NCBI GenBank assembly: GCA_002348185.1
Contig: DDYW01000036.1
Coordinates: 1 to 24,660, forward strand
Origin: Candidatus Hydrogenedentes bacterium UBA2224
GTDB lineage: Bacteria > Hydrogenedentota > Hydrogenedentia > Hydrogenedentales > SLHB01
Reading direction: 5' to 3'
DNA length: 24,660 nucleotides
Shown piece after piece: positions 1-7,904 of this stretch. The notes beneath the pieces were generated by a model. It saw nothing but the letters and a program-made list of their open reading frames with translations. It did no database searches and had not been told where the DNA came from. Position 1 is the first letter of the stretch; each line of letters begins with the position of its first letter. Both the position numbers and the translations under genes were made by a program.

Positions 1-30
1 CGGGGAGGCGGGGAGGCGGGGAGGCGGGAG
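1..30. repeat. Short G-rich tandem repeat at window edge
   Basis: The window opens with three copies of the 8-mer CGGGGAGG followed by a partial unit. The period is 8 bp, not the 9-bp GGAC-type repeat seen elsewhere in the window, so it is a separate low-complexity tract. It is cut by the window edge, so its full length is unknown. No gene is visible between it and the GH78 start at 155. Confidence 0.6.
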
Positions 31-154
31 CGTGAGCACGGAGGCCGCGGGCGTGTTCGGAGGCCGGGCCGGGTCCGTTTGCATCGCGGGGCGGGGAACA
101 GGGATACTCGGAGGATTCCCGGAGTCTGGCGGAAGAAACACACGAGGTGCTGAA

Positions 155-2872
155 ATGAACGGAATGCGCGTGGCCGTTTGCGGGACGGTTGTGATGCTGG
201 TGGTTCTCGGGTTGGCGGGTCCGGCAGGGGCCGTGGAAGGGGGACATGCCATGACGGCGGGCCGATTGCGCTGCGAGTATCTGGAGAATCCGCAGGGGAT
301 TGACGCGAACCCGCCGCGATTGAGCTGGATAGTGGAATCCGGGGAGCGCGGAGCGAAACAGACGGCGCACCGGATTCTCGTGGCGTCCAGGCCGGAGAAT
401 CTCACGGCCGGGCAGGGCGATCTGTGGGATAGCGGGAGGGTGGATTCTTCGGACAGCGTGCTGGTTGCGTACGCAGGGCGGGCGCTGGGTTCGCGGCAGC
501 GTTGTTTCTGGAAGGTGAAGGTCTGGGACGCTCACGGGAACGAGAGTGCGTGGAGCACGCCGGCGGAATGGAGCATGGGCCTGCTCGAGCCGGGGGATTG
601 GCAGGGGGCCTATATCGGCCTGGCCGCGGAGAACGGGGATCCGGGGCATCCCTGGTTGCGGAAGACGTTTGAACTGAATGGGAGCCCCACGGCGGCGTTC
701 GTGTATGTGAATCCGCTGGGGTATTATGAGCTGTACGTGAATGGTGAGAAGGTGGATGATGCGCCGCTGTCGCCGGCGATGACGCAATTCAACAAGCGCT
801 CATTCTACCTGACCCACGACGTGACGGAATATCTTCGAGCGGGTACGAACAGCATCGCGCTCTGGATGGGCCGCGGATGGTACCGTGAAGGTCTGCCGGG
901 CGTCGCGTACGCCGGGCCGCTGGTGCGGGCGCAGCTCGAGGCGGGGCTCGCCGACGGCGGGCGGGTCACGGTGGCGACGGATACCACGTGGAAAGCGCAC
1001 CCGAGTCCGTTGGGGAACATTGATGTAGGGCATCCGGGACACTACGGCGGCGAGCGGTACAATGCGACCGCGGATATCGCGGGGTGGGCGGCGCCGGACT
1101 TCGACGCGGGCGGGTGGCCCGGTGCCGTCGCGGTAGAACCGGTCCCGCACACGGTTTCCGCGCAGCCGGTCGAGAAGAACGCGGTGTTGCGGCGCTATGA
1201 CCCCGCGCGCATCCGGTTTCTGCGCGAGAACGAGTGGCTGGTGGATTTCGGCACCAATCTGTCGGGCCTGTTCGAGATCCAATTCAAAGGGCTTGCGGCC
1301 GGCCAGGTGGTGAAGCTGGAATACGCGGACTACCTGCCCGCGGAAGGGTTCGATACGTTTGGCCAGGTCGATGAATACACCGCGGCGGGCGGTGGCCGCG
1401 AGACCTTCCGGAACCGTTTTAATTACCATGCGTTCCGGTACGTCCGGATCACGGGACTTGACGTGTCGTCGCAGACGGAGGAGATCGCGGCGTACCTGGT
1501 GCGGACGGATTTTCCGGTGTACGGGAGCTTTGCCTGTTCCAATGCCGTGCTGACGAGCGTGCACGATATGGTGCACTACACGCTGGAATGCCTCAGCCTG
1601 GGCGGATACCTCGTGGATTGTCCGCACATTGAACGGCTGGGGTACGGCGGCGACGGTCAGGCGAGCACGCCGACCGCGCTCACGATGTTCGGCATGGGAC
1701 CGCTGTACACGGCGTGGCTGACGCATTGGCGGGACTGCCAGCGTCCGGACGGCGGGATGCCGCACACGGCGCCGAATCCGTTCCGTGCCGGGGGCGGACC
1801 GTACTGGTGCGGATTCATCATCGCGGCCTCGTGGGAGCTGTATCAGGACTGCGGCGACGCGCGAATCCTGGAAGTGAATTATCCGGCCATGCAGCAATGG
1901 CTGGGCTACGTCGAGACCTACACGAAAGAGGGCCTGTTGCGGCCGTGGCCGGAGACGGAGTACCGAAGCTGGTACCTGGGCGACTGGGCACGGCCCGACC
2001 GGCGTGAAAAGCAGGCCGAGCGCTCGATCGATCACGTAAACAACTGTTTCGTGGTGCAGTGCTACGACTGGATGGCGGACATCGCGACGGTGCTGGGGCG
2101 GACCGACGATGCGGCGCGGTACGGGGAAGAGGCCGAGGCCCGCCGGAAGCGCGTTCATGAGGCGTTTTACGATGCGGCGCGGGGCACCTACGTGGACGAC
2201 ACACAACTCGACCTGGCGTATGCGCTGCTGGCGGAGGTGGTGCCGGCCGAGCTGCGCGACGCGGTGAAGAAGCGGCTTGAGGAGAAGATTCTGGTCGAGC
2301 ACAAGGGGCATCTGGATGTGGGACTGGCCGGGGTGCCGTTGCTGACGGAAAGCCTGCTTCAGATGGACCGCAACGACCTGATTTTTGAATATACGAGCAA
2401 AGAAACGTATCCGGGCTGGGGCTACATGCTCGCCGAGGGGGCCACGACCACGTGGGAACACTGGGACGCCCACCGCTCGCACATTCACAACTGCTACAAC
2501 GGCATTGGCGCGTGGTTCTACCGGGGGCTGGCGGGCATTCGGCCGGATGCGGCGGCTCCGGGATACGCGCATTTCGTGTTGAAACCGTCCGTGGCCGGGG
2601 ATCTTACGTGGGTCAGCGCGCGGCAGGACACGGTGCGGGGCGTCATCGAGAGCGTGTGGCGTATCGAGGACGGGCGGTTCGTGTGGGACGTGCGGATCCC
2701 CGCGAATACCTCCGCCACCGTGATGGTGCCGGCGAGCGAGCCCGGCGCGGTGACCGAATCGGACAGGCCCGTGTCGGAAGCGGAAGGCGTGCAGTTCGTG
2801 CGTGGTGAAAACGGACGCGCGGTGCTTGAAGTGCAGGCCGGAAGGTATCGTTTTTCGGCGCCTGTGCAGTAA
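155..2872 (+). CDS. Secreted alpha-L-rhamnosidase, GH78
   Basis: Predicted to release terminal alpha-L-rhamnose by inverting hydrolysis outside the cytoplasm. The ATG at 155 is chosen over an in-frame start at 32 because GAGGTG lies just upstream and the resulting 905-aa protein begins with a signal peptide (basic start, hydrophobic core, AGPAGA cleavage-like site). The N-terminal LRCEYLENPQGID...PRLSW is the typical GH78 opening. Two beta-sandwich domains follow, then the (alpha/alpha)6 barrel. The GH78 acidic motif is present as DCPHIERLGYGGD: D488, E493 and D500 match the conserved Asp/Glu/Asp triad, although one residue is missing relative to the common DCPQRDERxGWxGD spacing. The base Glu is probably E768 in GATTTWEHWD. 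A beta-sandwich C-terminus follows. It is the first gene of a glycan-degradation cluster with the sulfatase and GH127. Family assignment is firm; the exact polymer is inferred. Confidence 0.93.
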   Translation: MNGMRVAVCGTVVMLVVLGLAGPAGAVEGGHAMTAGRLRCEYLENPQGIDANPPRLSWIVESGERGAKQTAHRILVASRPENLTAGQGDLWDSGRVDSSDSVLVAYAGRALGSRQRCFWKVKVWDAHGNESAWSTPAEWSMGLLEPGDWQGAYIGLAAENGDPGHPWLRKTFELNGSPTAAFVYVNPLGYYELYVNGEKVDDAPLSPAMTQFNKRSFYLTHDVTEYLRAGTNSIALWMGRGWYREGLPGVAYAGPLVRAQLEAGLADGGRVTVATDTTWKAHPSPLGNIDVGHPGHYGGERYNATADIAGWAAPDFDAGGWPGAVAVEPVPHTVSAQPVEKNAVLRRYDPARIRFLRENEWLVDFGTNLSGLFEIQFKGLAAGQVVKLEYADYLPAEGFDTFGQVDEYTAAGGGRETFRNRFNYHAFRYVRITGLDVSSQTEEIAAYLVRTDFPVYGSFACSNAVLTSVHDMVHYTLECLSLGGYLVDCPHIERLGYGGDGQASTPTALTMFGMGPLYTAWLTHWRDCQRPDGGMPHTAPNPFRAGGGPYWCGFIIAASWELYQDCGDARILEVNYPAMQQWLGYVETYTKEGLLRPWPETEYRSWYLGDWARPDRREKQAERSIDHVNNCFVVQCYDWMADIATVLGRTDDAARYGEEAEARRKRVHEAFYDAARGTYVDDTQLDLAYALLAEVVPAELRDAVKKRLEEKILVEHKGHLDVGLAGVPLLTESLLQMDRNDLIFEYTSKETYPGWGYMLAEGATTTWEHWDAHRSHIHNCYNGIGAWFYRGLAGIRPDAAAPGYAHFVLKPSVAGDLTWVSARQDTVRGVIESVWRIEDGRFVWDVRIPANTSATVMVPASEPGAVTESDRPVSEAEGVQFVRGENGRAVLEVQAGRYRFSAPVQ

Positions 2873-2896
2873 GGAGACGACCAGGGCCGCGGGGCT

Positions 2897-2927
2897 GAGG
2901 CGACGCCGTGCTGTTTAGCGGCGCCTC
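2897..2927 (+). terminator. Hairpin after GH78, terminator-like
   Basis: GAGG/CCTC and CGCCG/CGGCG arms form an interrupted stem (3-nt bulge) 24 nt after the GH78 stop, followed by GTTGTTCC. The T-tract is poor, so it may only attenuate transcription into the sulfatase gene. Confidence 0.35.
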
Positions 2928-2986
2928 GTTGTTCCAGCGCGTCGCCTCGCGTGTTTCTCTATCATCGAGGGCGAAGGGGGGTAAGC

Positions 2987-4459
2987 ATGAGGCGGCGTGA
3001 CTTCCTGCGCGCGATCGGAATGGGGGCCGCCTCGGTTGCGCTGCACCGGCTGGGATTTGCCGGGGAGCAGGGCGTGACTCGTCCCAACATTCTCTTTCTC
3101 TTCGCCGACGACCACACCTGCGAAGCCATCCACGCGCTGGGCTGCGACGAGATCCACACGCCGAACCTGGATCGGCTGGTGAGGCGCGGGGTGACCTTCA
3201 CGCGCGCGTATAACATGGGGGCCTGGCACGGGGCCGTGTGCGTGGCGAGCCGGACCATGCTCAACACGGGCCGGTTCCTGTGGGAAGCCCAGTCGCTTGA
3301 GCCCAAACTGGAGGATGAGGCGAAGGCGGGTCGCTTGTGGCCGCAGTATCTGAAGTCGGCGGGTTACAGCACGTATTTCGCGGGGAAGTGGCACGTCCGC
3401 GTTAAACTGGACGCGGTGTTTGAGCATGTGAGGCACGAACGGCCGGGCATGCCGAACGACACGGAGGCGTGCTACAACCGGCCCATCGAGGGCCAGCCGG
3501 ATCTGTGGAGCCCGTATGATCCCCAGGTTGAGGGGTATTGGAAGGGCGGCAGACACTGGAGCGAGGTGCTGGGCGACGACGGCGTGGCGTTTCTCGAAGA
3601 GGCCGCACAAGACCCGGCGCCGTTCTTTATGTATCTCGCGTTTAATGCGCCGCACGATCCGCGGCAGTCTCCGAAAACATACGTGGACATGTATCCGGTG
3701 GAAGACAGCGGCGTGCCCGAAAACTTCATGCCCGAGTATCCGTTCAAGGATGCGATCGGATGCGATGCCGCGTTGCGGGACGAGAAGCTGGCGCCTTTTC
3801 CGCGGACGGAGTATGCGGTGAAGGTTCATCGCAGGGAGTATTACGCGATCATCACGCACATGGACGCGCAGATCGGGCGCATCCTGGACGCGCTGGACAG
3901 CACGGGAAAGGCCGGAAGCACGGTGATCTTCTTCACGGGGGACAACGGTCTGGCTGTGGGCCATCACGGGCTGATGGGCAAGCAGAATATGTTCGAGCAC
4001 AGCGTCCGGGTTCCGTTGCTCGCCTGTGGGCCGGGGCTGCCGAAGAACCAGCGCATCGATGCCCCGGTGTATCTGCAGGACATCATGCCGACCACGCTGG
4101 AGCTTGCGGGGGTGGAGGGACCGGGGCATGTGCGGTTCAAGAGTCTCCTGCCGCTGATGGACGGCCGCCAAACGGAGAGTTATGGGGCCATTTACGGCGC
4201 GTATATGGATCTTCAGCGGATGGTGATCGACGGCAGATACAAACTGATCTGGTACCCGAAACTCGACAGGTATCTGCTGTTTAATCTGAAGAAGGACCCG
4301 CAGGAACTTCATGATCTGAGCGGGAACGAGCGGCACGCCAGGCGCCTGGAGCGGATGAAGGGGAGACTGCTGGCGCTGCAGGAAGAGATGGACGATCCTC
4401 TGTTGAAAACAAGCCCCGAAGAACCGGGCCAGGCGGAGACGCCACGCCCGCAGGGGTGA
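2987..4459 (+). CDS. Tat-exported formylglycine-dependent sulfatase (S1 family)
   Basis: Predicted to remove sulfate esters from a carbohydrate in the periplasm. The ATG at 2987 is preferred over 2951: AAGGGGGG lies 6 nt upstream and it places a twin-arginine signal (MRRRDFLR, then a hydrophobic stretch) at the N-terminus. The protein is 490 aa, normal for the family. Key sites: D41-D42 metal ligands in FLFADDHT; the maturation motif CVASRTMLNTG fits C-x-[PA]-S-R-x4-TG, with C85 the residue converted to formylglycine; and the second metal pair D319-N320 in FTGDNG, followed by GHHGLMGKQNMFEHSVRVPL. Maturation would need a formylglycine-generating enzyme encoded elsewhere. Only 18 bp separate it from the GH127 gene, so the two are probably co-transcribed. 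Substrate is unknown; the neighbours suggest a sulfated rhamnose/arabinose glycan. Confidence 0.93.
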   Translation: MRRRDFLRAIGMGAASVALHRLGFAGEQGVTRPNILFLFADDHTCEAIHALGCDEIHTPNLDRLVRRGVTFTRAYNMGAWHGAVCVASRTMLNTGRFLWEAQSLEPKLEDEAKAGRLWPQYLKSAGYSTYFAGKWHVRVKLDAVFEHVRHERPGMPNDTEACYNRPIEGQPDLWSPYDPQVEGYWKGGRHWSEVLGDDGVAFLEEAAQDPAPFFMYLAFNAPHDPRQSPKTYVDMYPVEDSGVPENFMPEYPFKDAIGCDAALRDEKLAPFPRTEYAVKVHRREYYAIITHMDAQIGRILDALDSTGKAGSTVIFFTGDNGLAVGHHGLMGKQNMFEHSVRVPLLACGPGLPKNQRIDAPVYLQDIMPTTLELAGVEGPGHVRFKSLLPLMDGRQTESYGAIYGAYMDLQRMVIDGRYKLIWYPKLDRYLLFNLKKDPQELHDLSGNERHARRLERMKGRLLALQEEMDDPLLKTSPEEPGQAETPRPQG

Positions 4460-4477
4460 AACGGGAGGTGAACGAAC

Positions 4478-6289
4478 ATGAGCCGGATACTCAGGACTGG
4501 GCTGGTCGTCCTCGGCGGGGTTGTCGTGGGCATGCATGCGACCGTCGCGTATGAGTTGGAGCCCATCGACCTCAACACCATCGAGCTTGGCGGCGAGATC
4601 GGCCGGCGAATCGACGTCACGGTAAAAAACAACCTGCTTGCGGTGGATGTTGATGCCGATTTCATAAAGCCGTTCCAGGAACGCAGCCAGACCGACGGCT
4701 TTATCGGTCTGGGGATGTACATCGACGGGCTGGCGCGTCTCGCGTTTCACACGGGCAACGCGGATGCCATCGCGCGGAAAGAGCACGTTGTCGCGGCGAC
4801 GATCGCGACACAGGAGGACGACGGTTACATCGGCCTGATGACGCCCGGGGCGCGTATCGCCAAGTTGTGGGACGTTCACGAGATGTCGTACCTCGTGTTG
4901 GGGCTCACGACCGATTATGCCCTGTTCGGAAATGACGAGTCCCTGACGGCCGCGAAACGCCTGGCCGATTACCTTGTGAATAACCTTTCAAACAATCCGC
5001 CTCCGGGATGTTTCGAGGGCGACCTCAGCCCGGAAATGGGGGTTACCGGGCTGGGTGATGCGCTGATGTACCTTTTCCGGGAAACAAGCGACGCGAAGTA
5101 CCGGGATTTCTGCGTTGAAGTGCTTAAGATTGGTGAATGGCGCAAGCCTATCGTCAAAGGGCGTTTCTGGCCTATCGACGGCCACGTCTATGCCTACATC
5201 GACAAGTGCCTCCTTCAACTACGCCTTGACCCGGAGAATAAGAACGCGGCGCTTCATGCCATGAGTGACGGCGTGATGCAGTTCCTGCTGAAAGGCGAAG
5301 GGCTGACGATCTCGGGTGCGGTGGGCGACCACGAGTGCTGGCATGATACGCAGGCGGGGCTGAACAACCTGGGCGAGACGTGCGCCTCGGTGTATGTGCT
5401 TAAGTTCTACGATGAACTGCTGCGCCAGGGCGAAGACCCCCTGTTCGGCGATCTGATGGAGCGGACGATCCACAATGCGCTGTTCGGGGCACAGTCGCCC
5501 GATGGCCGGCAATTGCGGTATTACACGCCGTTTGAAGCGCCCCGGGTCTATTTTGATCAGGACACGTATTGCTGTCCGAACAACTACCGGCGGGGTCTGG
5601 GGGATTTGCCGAAGTATGTGGTGTACCGGATGGCCCGGGGCCTGCTGGTGAATCTCTACACGCCGTGCACGGTCAATACGGTGCTGCAGGACGGGACGCG
5701 CGTCACCGTGACGCAGGCGACGGCGTATCCGTCGGATGGCGTCGTGAACACGCGCATTTCGCTTGAGGGCGAGAAGGCCTTTGAGTTGGGATTCCGCATC
5801 CCGCGCTGGTGCGTGAATGCGTCGGTGAAGGTGAACGGGGCGGTGGCTGATGTGGTCTGTGCCCCGGGAAGCGTCTGCACCATCGCGCGCACCTGGAAGA
5901 GCGGCGACGAAGTGGAGCTGACGTTCGCGATGGCGCTTCGGCTGGTAAAGGGCCGTCGCTCGCAGGCCGGCCGGGTGGCGGTGATGTACGGGCCGCTGGT
6001 GTTTGGCCTGAGCAAGGAGCGCAACGAGGGGATGGATGCCATTTCGCCGCGCCTGCTGACGATGGACGTGGACAGTCTCGAGGGGCCGTTTCCGGACGAT
6101 TCGGTGCGTCCCGGCGGATTGTCATGCGCAGTGGGCGTGTGGGATCCCGGGCAATGGTACCCGGGGCCGGTGTCGCGCCGGGTGGAGTTGACGGAGTTCG
6201 CGGATCCGGGGGTCGAGGGGGCGTACTTCGTTGTGCCGAACCCGGAAGACCCGCGGTTTGTCGACGACGAACTCATTGCGGGGCGGTGA
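4478..6289 (+). CDS. Secreted beta-L-arabinofuranosidase-like enzyme, GH127 (DUF1680)
   Basis: A 603-aa GH127-type (alpha/alpha)6-barrel enzyme. The start at 4478 has a strong GGGAGGTGA 6 nt upstream, and residues 1-24 form a signal peptide. GH127 enzymes use a zinc-held cysteine nucleophile. The ligands seen in the Bifidobacterium enzyme (Glu-x-Cys and Cys-Cys) are here E300-T301-C302 in GETCA and C365-C366 in TYCCPNNYRRG; C365 is the predicted nucleophile. An upstream acidic residue in GDHECWHD may be the acid/base but its spacing is slightly different. The C-terminal half is beta-sandwich. It follows the sulfatase by 18 bp. DUF1680 includes several specificities (GH127, GH146), so arabinofuranosidase is likely but not proven. 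Confidence 0.88.
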   Translation: MSRILRTGLVVLGGVVVGMHATVAYELEPIDLNTIELGGEIGRRIDVTVKNNLLAVDVDADFIKPFQERSQTDGFIGLGMYIDGLARLAFHTGNADAIARKEHVVAATIATQEDDGYIGLMTPGARIAKLWDVHEMSYLVLGLTTDYALFGNDESLTAAKRLADYLVNNLSNNPPPGCFEGDLSPEMGVTGLGDALMYLFRETSDAKYRDFCVEVLKIGEWRKPIVKGRFWPIDGHVYAYIDKCLLQLRLDPENKNAALHAMSDGVMQFLLKGEGLTISGAVGDHECWHDTQAGLNNLGETCASVYVLKFYDELLRQGEDPLFGDLMERTIHNALFGAQSPDGRQLRYYTPFEAPRVYFDQDTYCCPNNYRRGLGDLPKYVVYRMARGLLVNLYTPCTVNTVLQDGTRVTVTQATAYPSDGVVNTRISLEGEKAFELGFRIPRWCVNASVKVNGAVADVVCAPGSVCTIARTWKSGDEVELTFAMALRLVKGRRSQAGRVAVMYGPLVFGLSKERNEGMDAISPRLLTMDVDSLEGPFPDDSVRPGGLSCAVGVWDPGQWYPGPVSRRVELTEFADPGVEGAYFVVPNPEDPRFVDDELIAGR

Positions 6290-6294
6290 CGCCC
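6281..6294. terminator. Small GNRA-loop hairpin at convergent gene ends
   Basis: GGGCG-GTGA-CGCCC, a 5-bp stem with a GTGA (GNRA-class) loop that contains the GH127 stop codon. It sits between the convergent GH127 and DUF4838 genes and could end transcription from either side, but it lacks T-tracts. Confidence 0.25.
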
Positions 6295-6315
6295 TGGGGG
6301 CTGGGTGAGCCGGTC

Positions 6316-7299
6316 TCAGAGGGGCCGCCACCGGGCGAGGGCCTGCCCGTACGAAGCGATGGGCGGCTCGCCGTGGGTCTTGAGGTAGTGCGCGTCGAGA
6401 TACACGGCGAAGGTGGTGATGTGCCGGATGCCCCGCGCGCCGTAGACGGCGAGATCCGCGTTCAGGACCGATTCCGACCACGGCAGTTTCACGTGGGGTT
6501 CTTTCCATTTTGAGAACAGCGAACAGTCCAGCCAGTATTCGAGGACCTGGGCGGTTTCGGCGGGGAACACCTTCAGGTTGGCATCGAGCAGGTCGAGATG
6601 GTTTTTGTTTTCGATGCTGCCGGGGTGATTGAGGGGGACGTCGAACTTCCTGTGTATGGGGGCGAATTCCAGGAAGACGCGCGGTTCGGGTGTGACGCTG
6701 GCCGGGGGCGGCAGGGTGTTGACATAGGCGAGATGAGCGAGCTGCGCGCGCTCGTCAAACGCGGTCAGGGCGCGGACAAGGGCGTTCTCCAGGAGGAGCG
6801 CCTGGTCACTGTCCGAAAACGCGCGGCATTTCGGGCAGCGGCACCAGGGCAGTCCGTCATCGCCCCAGAAGTAGTAGCGGCCGGTGCTTGGCCGGAGCAC
6901 GCGGGCGACCTGGACGGCGTTGGCGGTCACGTGTTCAAGGGCGCCGGTGGAGTGCACGCAGAGGTTGGCATCGGGCGCCCGCTGGCCATCGTCGTTCATG
7001 CGGAAGAAGTCAGGGTGCTTGTCGAAGAGCGCACGCGGGAGGAGATCGGCCATGGCATGGAGTTCGTATTCCACGTGGAGGCCCAGTTCGCGGCAGGTAT
7101 CCAGGAACAGCTCGCCTTCATGGGACTGGATGAATTCGGTGACGTTTCTCGGGAACGGGTGGAGGGCGATGGTGGTGAGCCCAGCGCGTCTGGCGCGTTC
7201 CGGCCAGTCGAGGGTCAGGTCCGGCGGCGTGATGACCACGCCGCGGGTGGCGAAACCGGGCCGCGGTTCAATGGCGGGCGTATCTGGGGTAGTGTCCAT
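6316..7299 (-). CDS. DUF4838-type protein of unknown function
   Basis: A 327-aa protein resembling DUF4838, a domain common in glycan-degrading bacteria and of unknown biochemical role. The region around residues 145-165 carries the recognisable RYYFWGDDGLPWCRCPKC; its Cys-x-Cys-x2-Cys could bind metal. AHLAYVNTLPPP and VFLEFAPIHRKFD follow, also in the usual family order. The open frame extends upstream into a (Pro-Pro-Ser)n stretch, but that is the 9-bp repeat read on the minus strand and is not coding. A promoter predicts transcription from about 7326, so ATG 7299 (weak GAG upstream) or 7314 are the sensible starts. No signal peptide is visible, which is odd for a protein next to secreted glycosidases. 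It is convergent with GH127. Confidence 0.72.
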   Translation of the reverse strand: MDTTPDTPAIEPRPGFATRGVVITPPDLTLDWPERARRAGLTTIALHPFPRNVTEFIQSHEGELFLDTCRELGLHVEYELHAMADLLPRALFDKHPDFFRMNDDGQRAPDANLCVHSTGALEHVTANAVQVARVLRPSTGRYYFWGDDGLPWCRCPKCRAFSDSDQALLLENALVRALTAFDERAQLAHLAYVNTLPPPASVTPEPRVFLEFAPIHRKFDVPLNHPGSIENKNHLDLLDANLKVFPAETAQVLEYWLDCSLFSKWKEPHVKLPWSESVLNADLAVYGARGIRHITTFAVYLDAHYLKTHGEPPIASYGQALARWRPL

Positions 7300-7332
7300 C
7301 TGGGTCTCACGCATTCCGTTGACTGCACGCAT

Positions 7333-7361
7333 AGTATACGCGGGAGGCGGCGGGATTTCAC
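7333..7361 (-). promoter_or_regulatory. Sigma-70-like promoter for the DUF4838 gene
   Basis: Reading the minus strand: -35 GTGAAA (7361-7356), 17-nt spacer, -10 TATACT (7338-7333). Predicted start is near 7326, leaving a short leader before ATG 7314 or 7299. The 9-bp repeat array begins about 75 bp upstream of the start point. Confidence 0.5.
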
Positions 7362-7399
7362 CGGAACGAGCGCGGAGCTGTGGCCCCATTCGTCCTGTT

Positions 7400-7559
7400 G
7401 GACGGTATGGACGATATGGACGATATGGACCGGGTGGACAGGGTGGACCGGGTGGACAGGGTGGACTGGGAGGACTGGGAGGACTGGGAGGACTGGGAGG
7501 ACTGGGAGGACTGGGAGGACTGGGAGGACCGGGTGGACTGGGAGGACTGGGAGGACGAC
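7400..7559 (+). repeat. Array of seventeen 9-bp GGAC-initiated units
   Basis: Seventeen uninterrupted 9-bp units (7400-7552) plus a partial one, each beginning GGAC. Unit types run in blocks: GGACGGTAT, two GGACGATAT, alternating GGACCGGGT/GGACAGGGT, seven GGACTGGGA, one GGACCGGGT and two more GGACTGGGA. As 9 is a multiple of 3, all six frames are open and give artefactual peptides (MDD, VDR, WED; PPS on the other strand). The GGACTGGGA block places GGG every 9 bp with 6-nt gaps, which fits a canonical G-quadruplex pattern on the + strand. Confidence 0.95.
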
Positions 7560-7570
7560 TCTGTCCTAAC

Positions 7571-7585
7571 GACACCGAAGGTGGC
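7571..7585. repeat. Diverged GAA-loop hairpin, copy 1
   Basis: GACACC-GAA-GGTGGC, a one-mismatch version of the hairpin at 7634-7650, followed by an imperfect CCGCGGGCGAGGGCC. It is therefore a decayed duplicate of the hairpin pair just downstream. Confidence 0.55.
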
Positions 7586-7633
7586 GGGACCGCGGGCGAG
7601 GGCCATGAGCCCGGCAACGTTCCTTTTTCCGAA

Positions 7634-7680
7634 TGACACCGAAGGTGTCAAATTTGAATAGCCGCGGGCGAAGCCCGTGG
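7634..7680. repeat. Pair of GAA-loop hairpins, copy 2
   Basis: Two hairpins, both with GAA loops: TGACACC-GAA-GGTGTCA (7634-7650, 7-bp perfect stem) and CCGCGGGC-GAA-GCCCGTGG (7662-7680, 8 bp with one G-T pair), separated by AATTTGAATAG. The layout resembles REP-type palindromic intergenic elements. No ORF or T-tract is attached. Confidence 0.75.
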
Positions 7681-7696
7681 ATCAGGCGAATCCCCC

Positions 7697-7725
7697 TGTT
7701 CCAACCCCTGAACAGGGGTTGAACA
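7697..7725. repeat. Strong hairpin with a bulged C
   Basis: TGTTC then, after a bulged C at 7702, AACCCCTG, pairs with CAGGGGTT then GAACA: 13 possible pairs around an AA centre. There is no T-run on either side, so it is not an obvious intrinsic terminator. It lies between the GAA hairpins and the inverted 9-bp remnant. Confidence 0.6.
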
Positions 7726-7773
7726 GACTTGGCGCGGTTGTTCCAACTGCGTCGCAATCGTTCAGGCAGGCAC

Positions 7774-7796
7774 GTCTATATCGTCCATATGATCCA
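7774..7796 (-). repeat. Inverted remnant of the 9-bp repeat
   Basis: Read on the minus strand this stretch contains GGATCATAT then GGACGATAT then AGAC, i.e. one exact unit of the 7400 array flanked by two decayed units in opposite orientation. It closes a roughly 400-bp region bounded by oppositely oriented 9-bp repeats. Confidence 0.55.
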
Positions 7797-7904
7797 CTTG
7801 CGCTTATGGTATTATGGAATCAGCGGCGGCGGTGGCTCTTCGGGCGGACAGGGTAGCTGCGGTCGCGCGGGGCGCGGGCTTGGGGCATTCGGGGAGGGCG
7901 GGCG

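Larger units (their letters stand above)
7315..7904. other. Gene-free composite repeat region
   Basis: No credible gene lies between the DUF4838 start and the FHA regulator. The space holds, in order, the minus-strand promoter, the 9-bp array, two generations of GAA-loop hairpins, a bulged hairpin, an inverted 9-bp remnant, and about 100 bp of leader for the regulator. A TATTAT at 7810-7815 could be a -10 for the regulator, but no matching -35 is visible. Confidence 0.7.

Noticed and set aside
800..2572. Long minus-strand open frames opposite GH78, sulfatase, GH116, the FHA regulator and others
   Set aside because: Arg/His/Pro-rich translations typical of antisense frames in GC-rich genes; no domains, and they overlap well-supported genes.
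7380..7661. Open frames encoding MDD/VDR/WED, GWTG and PPS tripeptide repeats
   Set aside because: They come from the 9-bp array, whose period leaves all six frames open; no ribosome site or conserved domain supports them.
7730..7745. TGGCGCGGTTGTTCC as a sigma-54 promoter for the activator gene
   Set aside because: The -24 half fits, but the invariant GC of the -12 element is CC, so it is unlikely to function.
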